A DNA stretch of 64,000 nucleotides from the NCBI GenBank assembly GCA_050944455.1, contig JBMNRC010000003.1, forward strand, positions 1 to 64,000. Direction: 5' to 3'. Positions 52,249 through 60,132 of this stretch are shown here, one piece after another. The position numbers and the translations under genes are program-made. The DNA is from Anthropogastromicrobium sp050944455. Its GTDB lineage: Bacteria; Bacillota; Clostridia; Lachnospirales; Lachnospiraceae. Numbering within the stretch: position 1 is the first letter of the stretch; each line of letters opens with the position of its first letter. The notes beneath the pieces are model-generated. The model was not told where the DNA came from, ran no database searches, and saw only the letters and a program-made list of their open reading frames with translations.

Positions 52249-53160
52249 ATGCCGATTCGTGTGGATGACGATCTCCCCGCGCGGGAGATTCTTGAAGCGG
52301 AAAATATTTTTATGATGGGGCAGTTCCGGGCGGATACCCAGGATGTCCGGCCTCTGGAGATTGTGATTCTCAACCTGATGCCGGTCAAGCCGGATTACGA
52401 GATCCAGATTCTGCGCGCCCTCTCCAACACCCCGCTGCAGGTAAACGCCACTTATCTGACGCTTTCCACGCATCAGTCCAAAAACACTCCGGCAAGCCAC
52501 ATCAACCGGTTTTACGAGCTGTTTCCGGCCGTGAAAAGCCGCTATTTCGACGGGATGATCATCACAGGAGCCCCGGTGGAGCATATGCCGTTTGAGGCGG
52601 TCAACTACTGGGATGAGCTTACGGGGATCATGGACTGGACGCGCACGAACGTAACCAGCACGCTCTATATCTGCTGGGGAGCCCTCGCGGGCATCTATTA
52701 TCACTACGGCATCGACAAGGAAAAACTCCCGCGCAAACTCTCGGGAATTTACCGCCACCGGCTGCTGGACAGGAGAGACCCGCTGGTGCGGGGCTTCGAT
52801 GACGTTTTTTACGCGCCGCATTCGCGCTACAGCGGCGTCAGGCGCGAGGACATCCTCAACCATCCGGATCTGCGGCTTCTCGCGGAATCCGATGAGGCCG
52901 GCGTTTACCTGTGCCGGAGCAACGACGGCAGGGATATTTTCCTGTTCGGGCATCCCGAGTACGACCGGATGACGCTGGACGGCGAATATAAACGCGACCT
53001 GGCCAGAGGACTGAATCCGGATATCCCGGTGAATTACTACGAAAACGATGATCCCTCGACCACGCCGCTTCTCACCTGGAGAGCGCATGCCAACAGCCTT
53101 TACACGAACTGGCTCAATTTCTTCGTCTACCAGGCGACTCCGTACAAATTCGGGAGCTGA
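52249..53160 (+). CDS. metA: Homoserine O-acetyltransferase (MetA)
   Basis: First committed step from homoserine to methionine. The 303-residue MetA has the catalytic triad C142 (YICWGA), H235 and E237 (FGHPEYD). Residue 111 is Glu in GAPVEHMPF; studies of Bacillus cereus MetA link Glu111 to acetyl-CoA use and Gly111 of E. coli to succinyl-CoA, so acetyl transfer is inferred. The substrate loop reads LMPVKPDYE, somewhat unlike the common LMPxKxxTE. No SAM riboswitch was seen in the 139 bases upstream and no good promoter could be fixed there. Confidence 0.94.
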   Translation: MPIRVDDDLPAREILEAENIFMMGQFRADTQDVRPLEIVILNLMPVKPDYEIQILRALSNTPLQVNATYLTLSTHQSKNTPASHINRFYELFPAVKSRYFDGMIITGAPVEHMPFEAVNYWDELTGIMDWTRTNVTSTLYICWGALAGIYYHYGIDKEKLPRKLSGIYRHRLLDRRDPLVRGFDDVFYAPHSRYSGVRREDILNHPDLRLLAESDEAGVYLCRSNDGRDIFLFGHPEYDRMTLDGEYKRDLARGLNPDIPVNYYENDDPSTTPLLTWRAHANSLYTNWLNFFVYQATPYKFGS

Positions 53161-53198
53161 CGGCGCGCGCGGCGCGGAAGTTCCCGGCGGGGACGCCG

Positions 53199-53227
53199 TT
53201 GAAAACCGGTATTCAATATGCTAGAAT
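53199..53227 (+). promoter_or_regulatory. Promoter of the pyrH-frr-uppS operon
   Basis: TTGAAA (53199-53204), a 17-base spacer and TAGAAT (53222-53227) with extended -10 TG at 53219-53220. Confidence 0.88.
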
Positions 53228-53324
53228 AAACTGACACTGAAGAATGCCGGACCGGAAACAGCCGGCACAGACGTACAGGAACAGGTCACAGATTCCGGGA
53301 AAGTCCGGACAGTCAGGAGATATG

Positions 53325-54029
53325 ATGGCGAAAGCAAAGAGAGTAATGCTCAAACTCAGCGGCGAGGCTCTGGCCGGTGAGAAGAAAACCGGTTTTGACG
53401 AGGCGGTCGTCAGGAACGTCGCGCGCCAGGTGAAAACCGCGGTCGACGAAGGAGTCCAGACAGGGATCGTCATCGGAGGGGGGAATTTCTGGCGCGGCCG
53501 CACGAGCACCGCTGTTGACCGCACGAAAGCGGATCAGATCGGTATGCTCGCGACGGTGATGAACTGCATTTACGTGTCGGAAATATTCCGCTCCGAGGGG
53601 ATGCAAACCGAGATCTTCACCCCGTTTGTCTGCGGTTCCTTCACGCAGCTGTTCTCCAAGGACGCGGCGGATGCCGCGCTGAACCAGGGCAAAGTGGTAT
53701 TCTTCGCGGGCGGGACGGGCCACCCGTATTTTTCCACGGATACCGGCGTCGTTCTCCGCGCCATTGAGATGGAGGCCGATCGGATCCTGCTGGCCAAGGC
53801 AATCGACGGCGTGTATGACAGCGATCCGGCGGTGAATCCGGACGCGAAAAAGTACGACGAAATTTCCATCGAAAAAGTCGTGGATGAGCGCCTGGGAGTG
53901 ATTGACCTCACGGCCTCTATCCTCTGCATGGAAAACCACATGCCTCTGGCCGTTTTCGGGCTCAAGGGGGAGAACAGCATCGCGGACGCGCTGCGCGGAA
54001 AGATTTCCGGGACCATTGTGACCGCCTGA
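53325..54029 (+). CDS. pyrH: Uridylate kinase
   Basis: Phosphorylates UMP to UDP; hexameric bacterial enzyme of the amino acid kinase family. The 234-residue product has VMLKLSGEALAG, VIGGGNFWRG, GMLATVMN and FFAGGTGHPYFSTD. ATG 53325 lies five bases after AGGAG (53315-53319); ATG 53322 is too close and the frame from 53244 is leader. rpsB and tsf, which often precede pyrH, are replaced here by metA. Confidence 0.97.
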   Translation: MAKAKRVMLKLSGEALAGEKKTGFDEAVVRNVARQVKTAVDEGVQTGIVIGGGNFWRGRTSTAVDRTKADQIGMLATVMNCIYVSEIFRSEGMQTEIFTPFVCGSFTQLFSKDAADAALNQGKVVFFAGGTGHPYFSTDTGVVLRAIEMEADRILLAKAIDGVYDSDPAVNPDAKKYDEISIEKVVDERLGVIDLTASILCMENHMPLAVFGLKGENSIADALRGKISGTIVTA

Positions 54030-54140
54030 AAGGCGGAAAGCCGGCGGCATTCCGCTTCCGGAGCGTCTGTCCGGCAGCAGGGCCTGACCCGGACAAAGAA
54101 GGATTCTGCACGACGGCCGCCTGCAGGCGGGTTTCCCTTT

Positions 54141-54158
54141 CAGAAACAGGAGTTTCTG
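54141..54158 (+). repeat. Hairpin in the pyrH-frr gap
   Basis: CAGAAAC (54141-54147) pairs perfectly with GTTTCTG (54152-54158) around AGGA; flanking CTTT/AAAG can extend it with a small bulge. No T-run follows. Confidence 0.5.
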
Positions 54159-54221
54159 TGAAAGAGGGAAGACCGCGGCGGTGCGCGGCCGGGAGTGTAA
54201 AATATAGGAGGAACATGAACA

Positions 54222-54776
54222 ATGGCTGACGTACAGAAAGATTCCGAGAAAAAAATGGAAGGCGCGCTGAAAGCGCTGAACGAAAGATTTGCGGCAATCC
54301 GCGCTGGCCGCGCGAATCCGAACGTCCTGAACCACATCGAGGTGGAGTATTACGGCGTAATGACGCCGTTGCAGCAGGTGGCCAACATTTCCGTGCCGGA
54401 AGCCAGGGTGATCGCGATCAAGCCTTATGACAAGAGTCTGCAGAAGGCGATCATCAAGGCAATCCAGATCTCGGACCTGGGGATCAACCCGACCAGCGAC
54501 GGAACGAGCATTCTCCTGGTGTTCCCGCAGCTGACGGAGGAGCGCCGCAAGGAGCTGGTCAAGGAAGTGAAGAAGGAGAGCGAGCAGGCCAAGACAGTTG
54601 TCCGCAATATCCGCCGCGAGGCAAATGACGCCCTGAAAAAGGCGCAGAAGGCTTCCGAGATCACCGAAGACGACCAGAAGGACGGCGAGGAGAAAATCCA
54701 GAAGCTGACCGACAAATACATCGCGAAAATCGATGACGCTGTCGCGGACAAGACGAAGGAACTGATGACCGTATAA
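54222..54776 (+). CDS. frr: Ribosome recycling factor
   Basis: Splits post-termination ribosomes with EF-G. The 184-residue product is full length and has AIRAGRANPNVL, YYGVMTPLQQ and RRKELVKEVKKE of the coiled-coil domain. AGGAGG (54206-54211) is ten bases before ATG 54222. A second ATG at 54215, out of frame, opens a four-codon frame whose stop (54227-54229) overlaps the frr start region. Confidence 0.97.
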   Translation: MADVQKDSEKKMEGALKALNERFAAIRAGRANPNVLNHIEVEYYGVMTPLQQVANISVPEARVIAIKPYDKSLQKAIIKAIQISDLGINPTSDGTSILLVFPQLTEERRKELVKEVKKESEQAKTVVRNIRREANDALKKAQKASEITEDDQKDGEEKIQKLTDKYIAKIDDAVADKTKELMTV

Positions 54777-54793
54777 CCCTTGGCAGAAACTGG

Positions 54794-54824
54794 CAGAGGG
54801 CAGGGGCGACCCTGCCCTCTGTTT
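54794..54824 (+). terminator. 12-bp GNRA-capped hairpin between frr and uppS
   Basis: CAGAGGGCAGGG (54794-54805) pairs perfectly with CCCTGCCCTCTG (54810-54821) around GCGA, followed only by TTT. It may terminate part of the transcripts or protect the pyrH-frr mRNA. Confidence 0.6.
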
Positions 54825-54877
54825 CGGATGGGGAGAGCGCCGCGGCCGGCAGGCGGCAGGCATACGAAGGGAGAAAA

Positions 54878-55615
54878 ATGGCGGATACGCAAAACCTGAA
54901 ACTTCCGAATCATCTGGCTATCATCATGGACGGCAATGGGCGCTGGGCGCAGAAACGGGGACTCCCCCGCACCGCCGGGCACTCAAAAGGCTGTGAAGTG
55001 CTGGAGCAGACAGTGCGCGACTGCGCCGACATCGGCATCCGTTATTTTACGGTGTACGCGTTCTCCACGGAAAACTGGAAACGCTCCGTTGAGGAAGTTT
55101 CCGGCCTGATGCAGCTCTTCCGCGTGTGGATCAAAAGGCTGCAGAAGGTAGCGATGGAAGAGAATGTGCGTGTGCGCGTCATCGGCGAGCGCAGCCGTTT
55201 CGCGCCTGACCTTGTCGCTTCGCTGAATGAAATTGAACTCAAAACGAAAGACAACACGAAGATGACTTTTGTGATGGCCATGAACTACGGCGCGCGGGAC
55301 GAGATGCGCCGCGCGGTCACGAAGATCGCGAAAAGAGTCCAGGCGGGTGAACTTTCCCCGGATGACATTACGGAACAGACGATCTCGGAAGCGCTGGACA
55401 CCCGGGATATCCCGGATCCTGATTTTCTGATCCGCACGAGCGGCGAAAAACGCCTGTCCAATTTTCTCCTGTGGCAGTCGGCCTACACGGAGTTCTACAG
55501 CACTCCGGTGCTCTGGCCGGATTACAGCAAAGAAGAGCTTCTGAAGGATATCGCGGTTTACGGGAGCCGCGACAGGCGTTTCGGGGGAGTAACAAAAACC
55601 GGCGGGACCCGCTGA
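54878..55615 (+). CDS. uppS: Isoprenyl (undecaprenyl) diphosphate synthase
   Basis: Cis-prenyltransferase that builds the C55 lipid carrier for wall synthesis. The 245-residue product has HLAIIMDGNGRWA with catalytic D18, the FSTENWKRS segment, and the C-terminal RTSGEKRLSNFLLWQSAYTE. It lies between frr and cdsA; the lipid carrier is used by the products of murB and the LCP gene found elsewhere in the window. GAAGGGAG precedes ATG 54878. Confidence 0.97.
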   Translation: MADTQNLKLPNHLAIIMDGNGRWAQKRGLPRTAGHSKGCEVLEQTVRDCADIGIRYFTVYAFSTENWKRSVEEVSGLMQLFRVWIKRLQKVAMEENVRVRVIGERSRFAPDLVASLNEIELKTKDNTKMTFVMAMNYGARDEMRRAVTKIAKRVQAGELSPDDITEQTISEALDTRDIPDPDFLIRTSGEKRLSNFLLWQSAYTEFYSTPVLWPDYSKEELLKDIAVYGSRDRRFGGVTKTGGTR

Positions 55616-55690
55616 GATCCCGGCCGGGAAACAGGGGCGGCATCCCGGTGAGGGGACGCCGCGTTTAAAAGAGAAAGGACAGATCTTCAA

Positions 55691-56494
55691 ATGTTTATGA
55701 CGAGGCTCATCAGCGGGGCTGTTCTGCTCGCGCTGACCATTTTATTCGGTATTCTCGGAGGACCGGTGCTGGTCATTGTCAACGGAGTGATCGCCGTCAT
55801 CGGAATGTATGAACTGTACCAGGCGTTCGGCATCGAAAATGAAGTGACGGCGGCTGTCGGGTACATCGGCGCGGCCGCTCTGTATGTCCTTCTGATCATG
55901 GGCCATCTTGAACTGACGGCGCTGGTTGTCATCCTGGTATTCCTGTGCATGATGGGAGCCTTCGTTATCCGTTTCCCGAAGATCGAGACCAGCGAAGTGC
56001 TCGAAGGCTTTTTCGGTTTTTTCTACGCCGGCGTCCTTCTGTCCTACATCTGCCAGACACGGCTGAGCCCTGACGGGCGCTGGACCTTATGGCTGATCTA
56101 TCTGTCAGCCTGGGGCTGCGATACAGCGGCTTACTGTGTCGGAAAGCTCATCGGAAAGCATCATATGACGCCTGAGCTTTCCCCGCACAAAACCGTGGAA
56201 GGCGCCGTCGGAGGCGTCTGCGGGTCAGCCCTGTTCTGCCTGATTTACGGTCTTTTCGTGCAGGACAATCTGAAGATGTTCTCCCATCCGGTTCTTTCCT
56301 GCGTGCTGATCGGCACGGTCGGCGCGGTCATCTCTATGTTCGGGGATCTTGCCGCTTCCGCGGTGAAGCGCAAAGCGGGCATCAAGGATTACGGCCATCT
56401 GATCCCGGGACATGGCGGAATCATGGACCGCTTTGACAGCGTCGCTTTCACCGCGCCGGGGATTTTCTGGCTTACCGTGCTGCTGCAGGGATAA
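55691..56494 (+). CDS. cdsA: Phosphatidate cytidylyltransferase
   Basis: Makes CDP-diacylglycerol from phosphatidate and CTP for phospholipid synthesis. The 267-residue membrane protein has about seven helices and the CdsA signature spanning SPHKTVEGAVGG and GHGGIMDRFDS, whose Asp residues bind metal. AGAAAGGACAG precedes ATG 55691; dxr follows after 84 bases. Confidence 0.96.
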   Translation: MFMTRLISGAVLLALTILFGILGGPVLVIVNGVIAVIGMYELYQAFGIENEVTAAVGYIGAAALYVLLIMGHLELTALVVILVFLCMMGAFVIRFPKIETSEVLEGFFGFFYAGVLLSYICQTRLSPDGRWTLWLIYLSAWGCDTAAYCVGKLIGKHHMTPELSPHKTVEGAVGGVCGSALFCLIYGLFVQDNLKMFSHPVLSCVLIGTVGAVISMFGDLAASAVKRKAGIKDYGHLIPGHGGIMDRFDSVAFTAPGIFWLTVLLQG

Positions 56495-56578
56495 ACTGAT
56501 CTGGTCTTCCGGAGAGAAGGAGGAATGGCGGGATCCGCCGGATAAAGTTCCGGCGGGGCGGAGGAATCCTGCGTTGCC

Positions 56579-57736
56579 ATGAAAAAAATAGCGATTCTCG
56601 GGTCAACCGGTTCAATCGGGACACAGGCGCTGGAAGTGATTGCCGCGAACCCGGACATGCAGGTGACGGCCCTTGCGGCCAGAAGGAATATCGACCTGCT
56701 GGAAAAACAGATCCGTCGGTTCCATCCGGAGATCGTATGCGTTTATGACCGCACGGCGGCTGAGGAAATCCGGGTGAGGATCGCCGATACCCCGGTCCGG
56801 GTAGTCTCAGGTATGGAAGGCCTTGTGGAAACGGCGGTCCACAGAAACACCGATGTCGTTCTCTCGGCCGTCGTCGGAATGATCGGCATCCGCCCGGCTA
56901 TCGAGGCAATCCGCGAGGGGAAGGACCTGGCGCTGGCCAACAAGGAAACCCTGGTGACCGCGGGGCATCTGATCATTCCCCTGGTGAAAGAGTACGGCGT
57001 GCGCCTGCTTCCTGTCGACAGCGAACACTCGGCCATTTTCCAGTGCCTCCAGGGAAACCAGGGAAACCGGATTGACAAAATTCTCCTCACGGCTTCCGGC
57101 GGCCCCTTCCTCGGCAAAAAGAAAGAGGAACTGGCCGATATCCGCCCGGAGGACGCCCTGAAGCACCCGAACTGGGTGATGGGGCCGAAGATCACCATCG
57201 ATTCCTCGACCATGGTGAACAAGGGCCTAGAAGTGATGGAAGCGAAATGGCTGTTCGGCGTGACCTACGACCAGATCCAGATCGTGATCCAGCCGCAGTC
57301 GGTGATCCACTCGGCGGTACAGTTTGAGGACGGGGCGGTGATGGCGCAGCTCGGATGCCCCGACATGAAGATTCCGATTCAGTACGCGCTCACGTATCCC
57401 GAGCGGAGACCGCTTGCCGGTGCCCGGCTCAATCTCGCGGCGCTGGGAAAGATCACTTTCCTCGACCCGGATCCGGAAAACTTCCCGGCGCTCCGGCTGG
57501 CCGACCGGGCAGGCAGAGCCGGCGGAAACCTGCCGACGGTTTTCAACGCGGCCAACGAGGAGGCGGTCGCCCGCTTCCTGAATCATGAACTTTCGTACCC
57601 CGGGATTGTTGAGGCGATCGAAGCCGCGATGGACCGGATCCGGTACATCGGCGACCCGGATCTCACGCAGATCCTGGAGACAGAAGCAGAGACGCGGGAA
57701 TTCCTCCGCGGTTTCTGGGAAAACGGAGGAAAATGA
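56579..57736 (+). CDS. dxr: 1-deoxy-D-xylulose 5-phosphate reductoisomerase
   Basis: Second step of the MEP isoprenoid pathway, NADPH dependent. The 385-residue product has the nucleotide motif ILGSTGSIGTQALEV, ANKETLVTAG, and D147-S148-E149-H150 of the metal/substrate site. It supplies precursors to uppS, two genes upstream, and shares the operon with ispG of the same pathway. The best Shine-Dalgarno (GGAGGA) is about 12 bases before ATG 56579. The stop overlaps the rseP start as ATGA. Confidence 0.97.
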   Translation: MKKIAILGSTGSIGTQALEVIAANPDMQVTALAARRNIDLLEKQIRRFHPEIVCVYDRTAAEEIRVRIADTPVRVVSGMEGLVETAVHRNTDVVLSAVVGMIGIRPAIEAIREGKDLALANKETLVTAGHLIIPLVKEYGVRLLPVDSEHSAIFQCLQGNQGNRIDKILLTASGGPFLGKKKEELADIRPEDALKHPNWVMGPKITIDSSTMVNKGLEVMEAKWLFGVTYDQIQIVIQPQSVIHSAVQFEDGAVMAQLGCPDMKIPIQYALTYPERRPLAGARLNLAALGKITFLDPDPENFPALRLADRAGRAGGNLPTVFNAANEEAVARFLNHELSYPGIVEAIEAAMDRIRYIGDPDLTQILETEAETREFLRGFWENGGK

Positions 57737-58827
57737 GTCTGGCGTTCAGCATACTGGCGCTCGTTATCATCCTGGGGCTGGTAGTCATTGTCCATGAGTG
57801 GGGGCATTACCTGCTCGCGAAGCTCAACGGCGTAGGCGTCGTCGAGTTTTCCGTCGGTTTCGGGCCCCGGCTTGTCAGTTTTGTCAGGCATGGCACAAGA
57901 TATTCCCTGAAGGCGATTCCCTTCGGCGGATCCTGCCAGCTGCTCGGAAACGATTACGGATTATCGGGGGACGACCCTGACGTCGTCCGGGATGAGGAGC
58001 ATTCCTTCGCAGGAAAAAATGTCTGGGCCCGCATATCAATCATCGCAGCGGGCCCGGTTTTCAATTTTATCCTGGCTTATGTTCTTGCGGTGATCATCAT
58101 CAGCTGCGCCGGCATCGACCGCCCGGTCGTGGCGGACATCGTGGACGGCTACCCCGCGCAGGAAGCCGGGCTTGAGGCCGGCGACCGGATCACTCGCATC
58201 AACAATACTTCGATTCACCTTTACCGGGACATCCAGCTCTACACCTACATTCATGAGGGGGAGGAACTGGAGGTTGCCTATGTCCGGGACGGGGAAACCC
58301 GCACAGCCGTCATCACGCCGGAATACAGCGAGGAGGATGACAGGTACCTGCTGGGCATCTACGGGGGCGGCCGCACTTCGACAAACTGGTACGAAACGCT
58401 GGGATACAGCTGGCAGGAGCTCCGGTTTAATGTCCAGGAGGTCCTGGACGCGCTGGGAATGATCCTCACAGGCAGAATGCCGCTGACTTCCTTCTCCGGA
58501 CCTGTCGGAATGGCAGGGGCCGTGAGCGATATCGTCGACGAGGTAGGCGAGGACACGGCAGGCCAGGGCGCTTCGGTAACCGCGTACTACATGTTTCTGA
58601 ATCTCGCGGCCTTTGCCCTGATGATCTCCGCCAACCTCGGCGTGATGAACCTGCTGCCGGTTCCGGCGATGGACGGCGGCCGGCTGGTTTTTCTGGTGAT
58701 CGAGGCGATCCGCGGCAAACCGGTTCCGCCCGAGAAGGAAGCCGTGGTCGACACCGCGGGAATTCTGTTCCTGTTCGGGTTTATGGTTTTTGTGATGGCT
58801 CATGATATCTGGTCAGTGTTCCAGTGA
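57733..58827 (+). CDS. rseP: Site-2 metalloprotease RseP/RasP
   Basis: Intramembrane zinc protease that clips membrane anti-sigma factors and leftover signal peptides. The 364-residue product has HEWGH (21-25) in the first helix, a PDZ domain (about 130-205) and the second metal site motif near the C-terminus, NLLPVPAMDGGRL. Four helices are expected. Its start overlaps the dxr stop; ispG follows after 55 bases. Confidence 0.95.
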   Translation: MSLAFSILALVIILGLVVIVHEWGHYLLAKLNGVGVVEFSVGFGPRLVSFVRHGTRYSLKAIPFGGSCQLLGNDYGLSGDDPDVVRDEEHSFAGKNVWARISIIAAGPVFNFILAYVLAVIIISCAGIDRPVVADIVDGYPAQEAGLEAGDRITRINNTSIHLYRDIQLYTYIHEGEELEVAYVRDGETRTAVITPEYSEEDDRYLLGIYGGGRTSTNWYETLGYSWQELRFNVQEVLDALGMILTGRMPLTSFSGPVGMAGAVSDIVDEVGEDTAGQGASVTAYYMFLNLAAFALMISANLGVMNLLPVPAMDGGRLVFLVIEAIRGKPVPPEKEAVVDTAGILFLFGFMVFVMAHDIWSVFQ

Positions 58828-58882
58828 AGGACTTTCACAGGTCTGGCTGTCTGTGTCCGGTTAGTCCGGGGAAAGCGGGAGT

Positions 58883-59989
58883 ATGACATACAGAGAAAAG
58901 ACGAAGGTTATCCATATCGGAAACCGCGTGATCGGCGGGGGAAATCCCATCCTGATCCAGTCGATGACCAACACCGAGACAAAAGATGCGGACGCGACGG
59001 TCGACCAGATCCTCAGGCTGGAAGAAGCGGGATGCGAACTGGTGCGCTGCACGGTGCCGGACATGGAGAGCGCCAGAGCGCTTTCGAAAATCAGGCAGCG
59101 CATCCATATCCCGCTGATCGCGGATATTCACTTTGACTACCGCCTGGCGATCGCCGCCATGGAGAACGGCGCGGACAAGATCCGCATCAATCCCGGAAAC
59201 ATCGGGTCGGAAGACCGGGTGTACAAAGTCGTCCAGAAGGCGAAGGAATGCCGCGTGCCGATCCGCGTGGGCGTCAACTCAGGATCGCTGGAAAAAGACC
59301 TGCTGGAAAAATACGGCGGAGTCACCGCCGAAGCGCTTGCGGAGAGCGCCGAAAAACAGGTGCGCCTGATTGAAAGCATGGGATACGATCAGCTGGTGGT
59401 CAGCATCAAATCGTCCGATGTGCTGATGTGCTATGAGGCTTACCGCCTTTTTGCCGGGAGAACGCCGTATCCGCTTCACGTCGGGATCACGGAGGCCGGG
59501 ACCGTCACTTCGGGCAATATCAAATCGGCGATCGGCCTGGGCCTGATCCTGCACGAAGGGATCGGGGACACGGTGCGCGTTTCGCTGACGGGCGACCCGG
59601 TGGAGGAAATCCGCTCGGCGCGGATCATCCTCCGCACGCTGGGGCTTCGGAAGGGAGGCGTAGAGATTGTCTCCTGCCCGACCTGCGGGCGGACGAAAAT
59701 CGACCTGATCAGCCTTGCCGACCAGGCGGAGAAAGTGGCGGCCGGCTATCCGGACCTGAACCTGAAAGCTGCCGTGATGGGCTGCGTGGTCAACGGCCCG
59801 GGGGAGGCTGCGGAAGCCGATTTCGGGATTGCCGGGGGTGACGGGTTCGGTGTTCTGATCAGGAAAGGAAAGGTCGTCCGAAAGGTACCGGAGGACCAGC
59901 TCCTCACCGTGTTCCGGGAGGAACTGGACAGGGCGCGCGAGGCAAAACGGCAGGATCAGGACAGGGAACAGCGGGAGCCGAATCAATAA
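58883..59989 (+). CDS. ispG: (E)-4-hydroxy-3-methylbut-2-enyl-diphosphate synthase
   Basis: Iron-sulfur enzyme of the MEP pathway that reduces methylerythritol cyclodiphosphate. The 368-residue product has IQSMTNTETKD at the start, ADIHFDYRLA and the [4Fe-4S] ligands C265 and C268 (SCPTCGRT) and C301 (MGCVVNGPGE). Length fits the short bacterial two-domain form. It lies between rseP and polC, as in many Clostridia. Confidence 0.97.
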   Translation: MTYREKTKVIHIGNRVIGGGNPILIQSMTNTETKDADATVDQILRLEEAGCELVRCTVPDMESARALSKIRQRIHIPLIADIHFDYRLAIAAMENGADKIRINPGNIGSEDRVYKVVQKAKECRVPIRVGVNSGSLEKDLLEKYGGVTAEALAESAEKQVRLIESMGYDQLVVSIKSSDVLMCYEAYRLFAGRTPYPLHVGITEAGTVTSGNIKSAIGLGLILHEGIGDTVRVSLTGDPVEEIRSARIILRTLGLRKGGVEIVSCPTCGRTKIDLISLADQAEKVAAGYPDLNLKAAVMGCVVNGPGEAAEADFGIAGGDGFGVLIRKGKVVRKVPEDQLLTVFREELDRAREAKRQDQDREQREPNQ

Positions 59990-60016
59990 CTGCTGGGGCA
60001 GAAGCATGAGAACTGA

Positions 60017-60040
60017 CCGCCGTACCGACAGATACGGCGG
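60017..60040 (+). repeat. 8-bp hairpin between ispG and polC
   Basis: CCGCCGTA (60017-60024) pairs perfectly with TACGGCGG (60033-60040) around an eight-base loop, with no T-run. It may be a transcript-processing or stabilising element. Confidence 0.5.
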
Positions 60041-60132
60041 ATCCGGAAGGTACGGAACAAAAACCGCAGGGAAGTCCGCGGCCGGACGAGGCAGCGGAAC
60101 CGGCGGCGTTCACAGAAAGTACGGGGGATATT

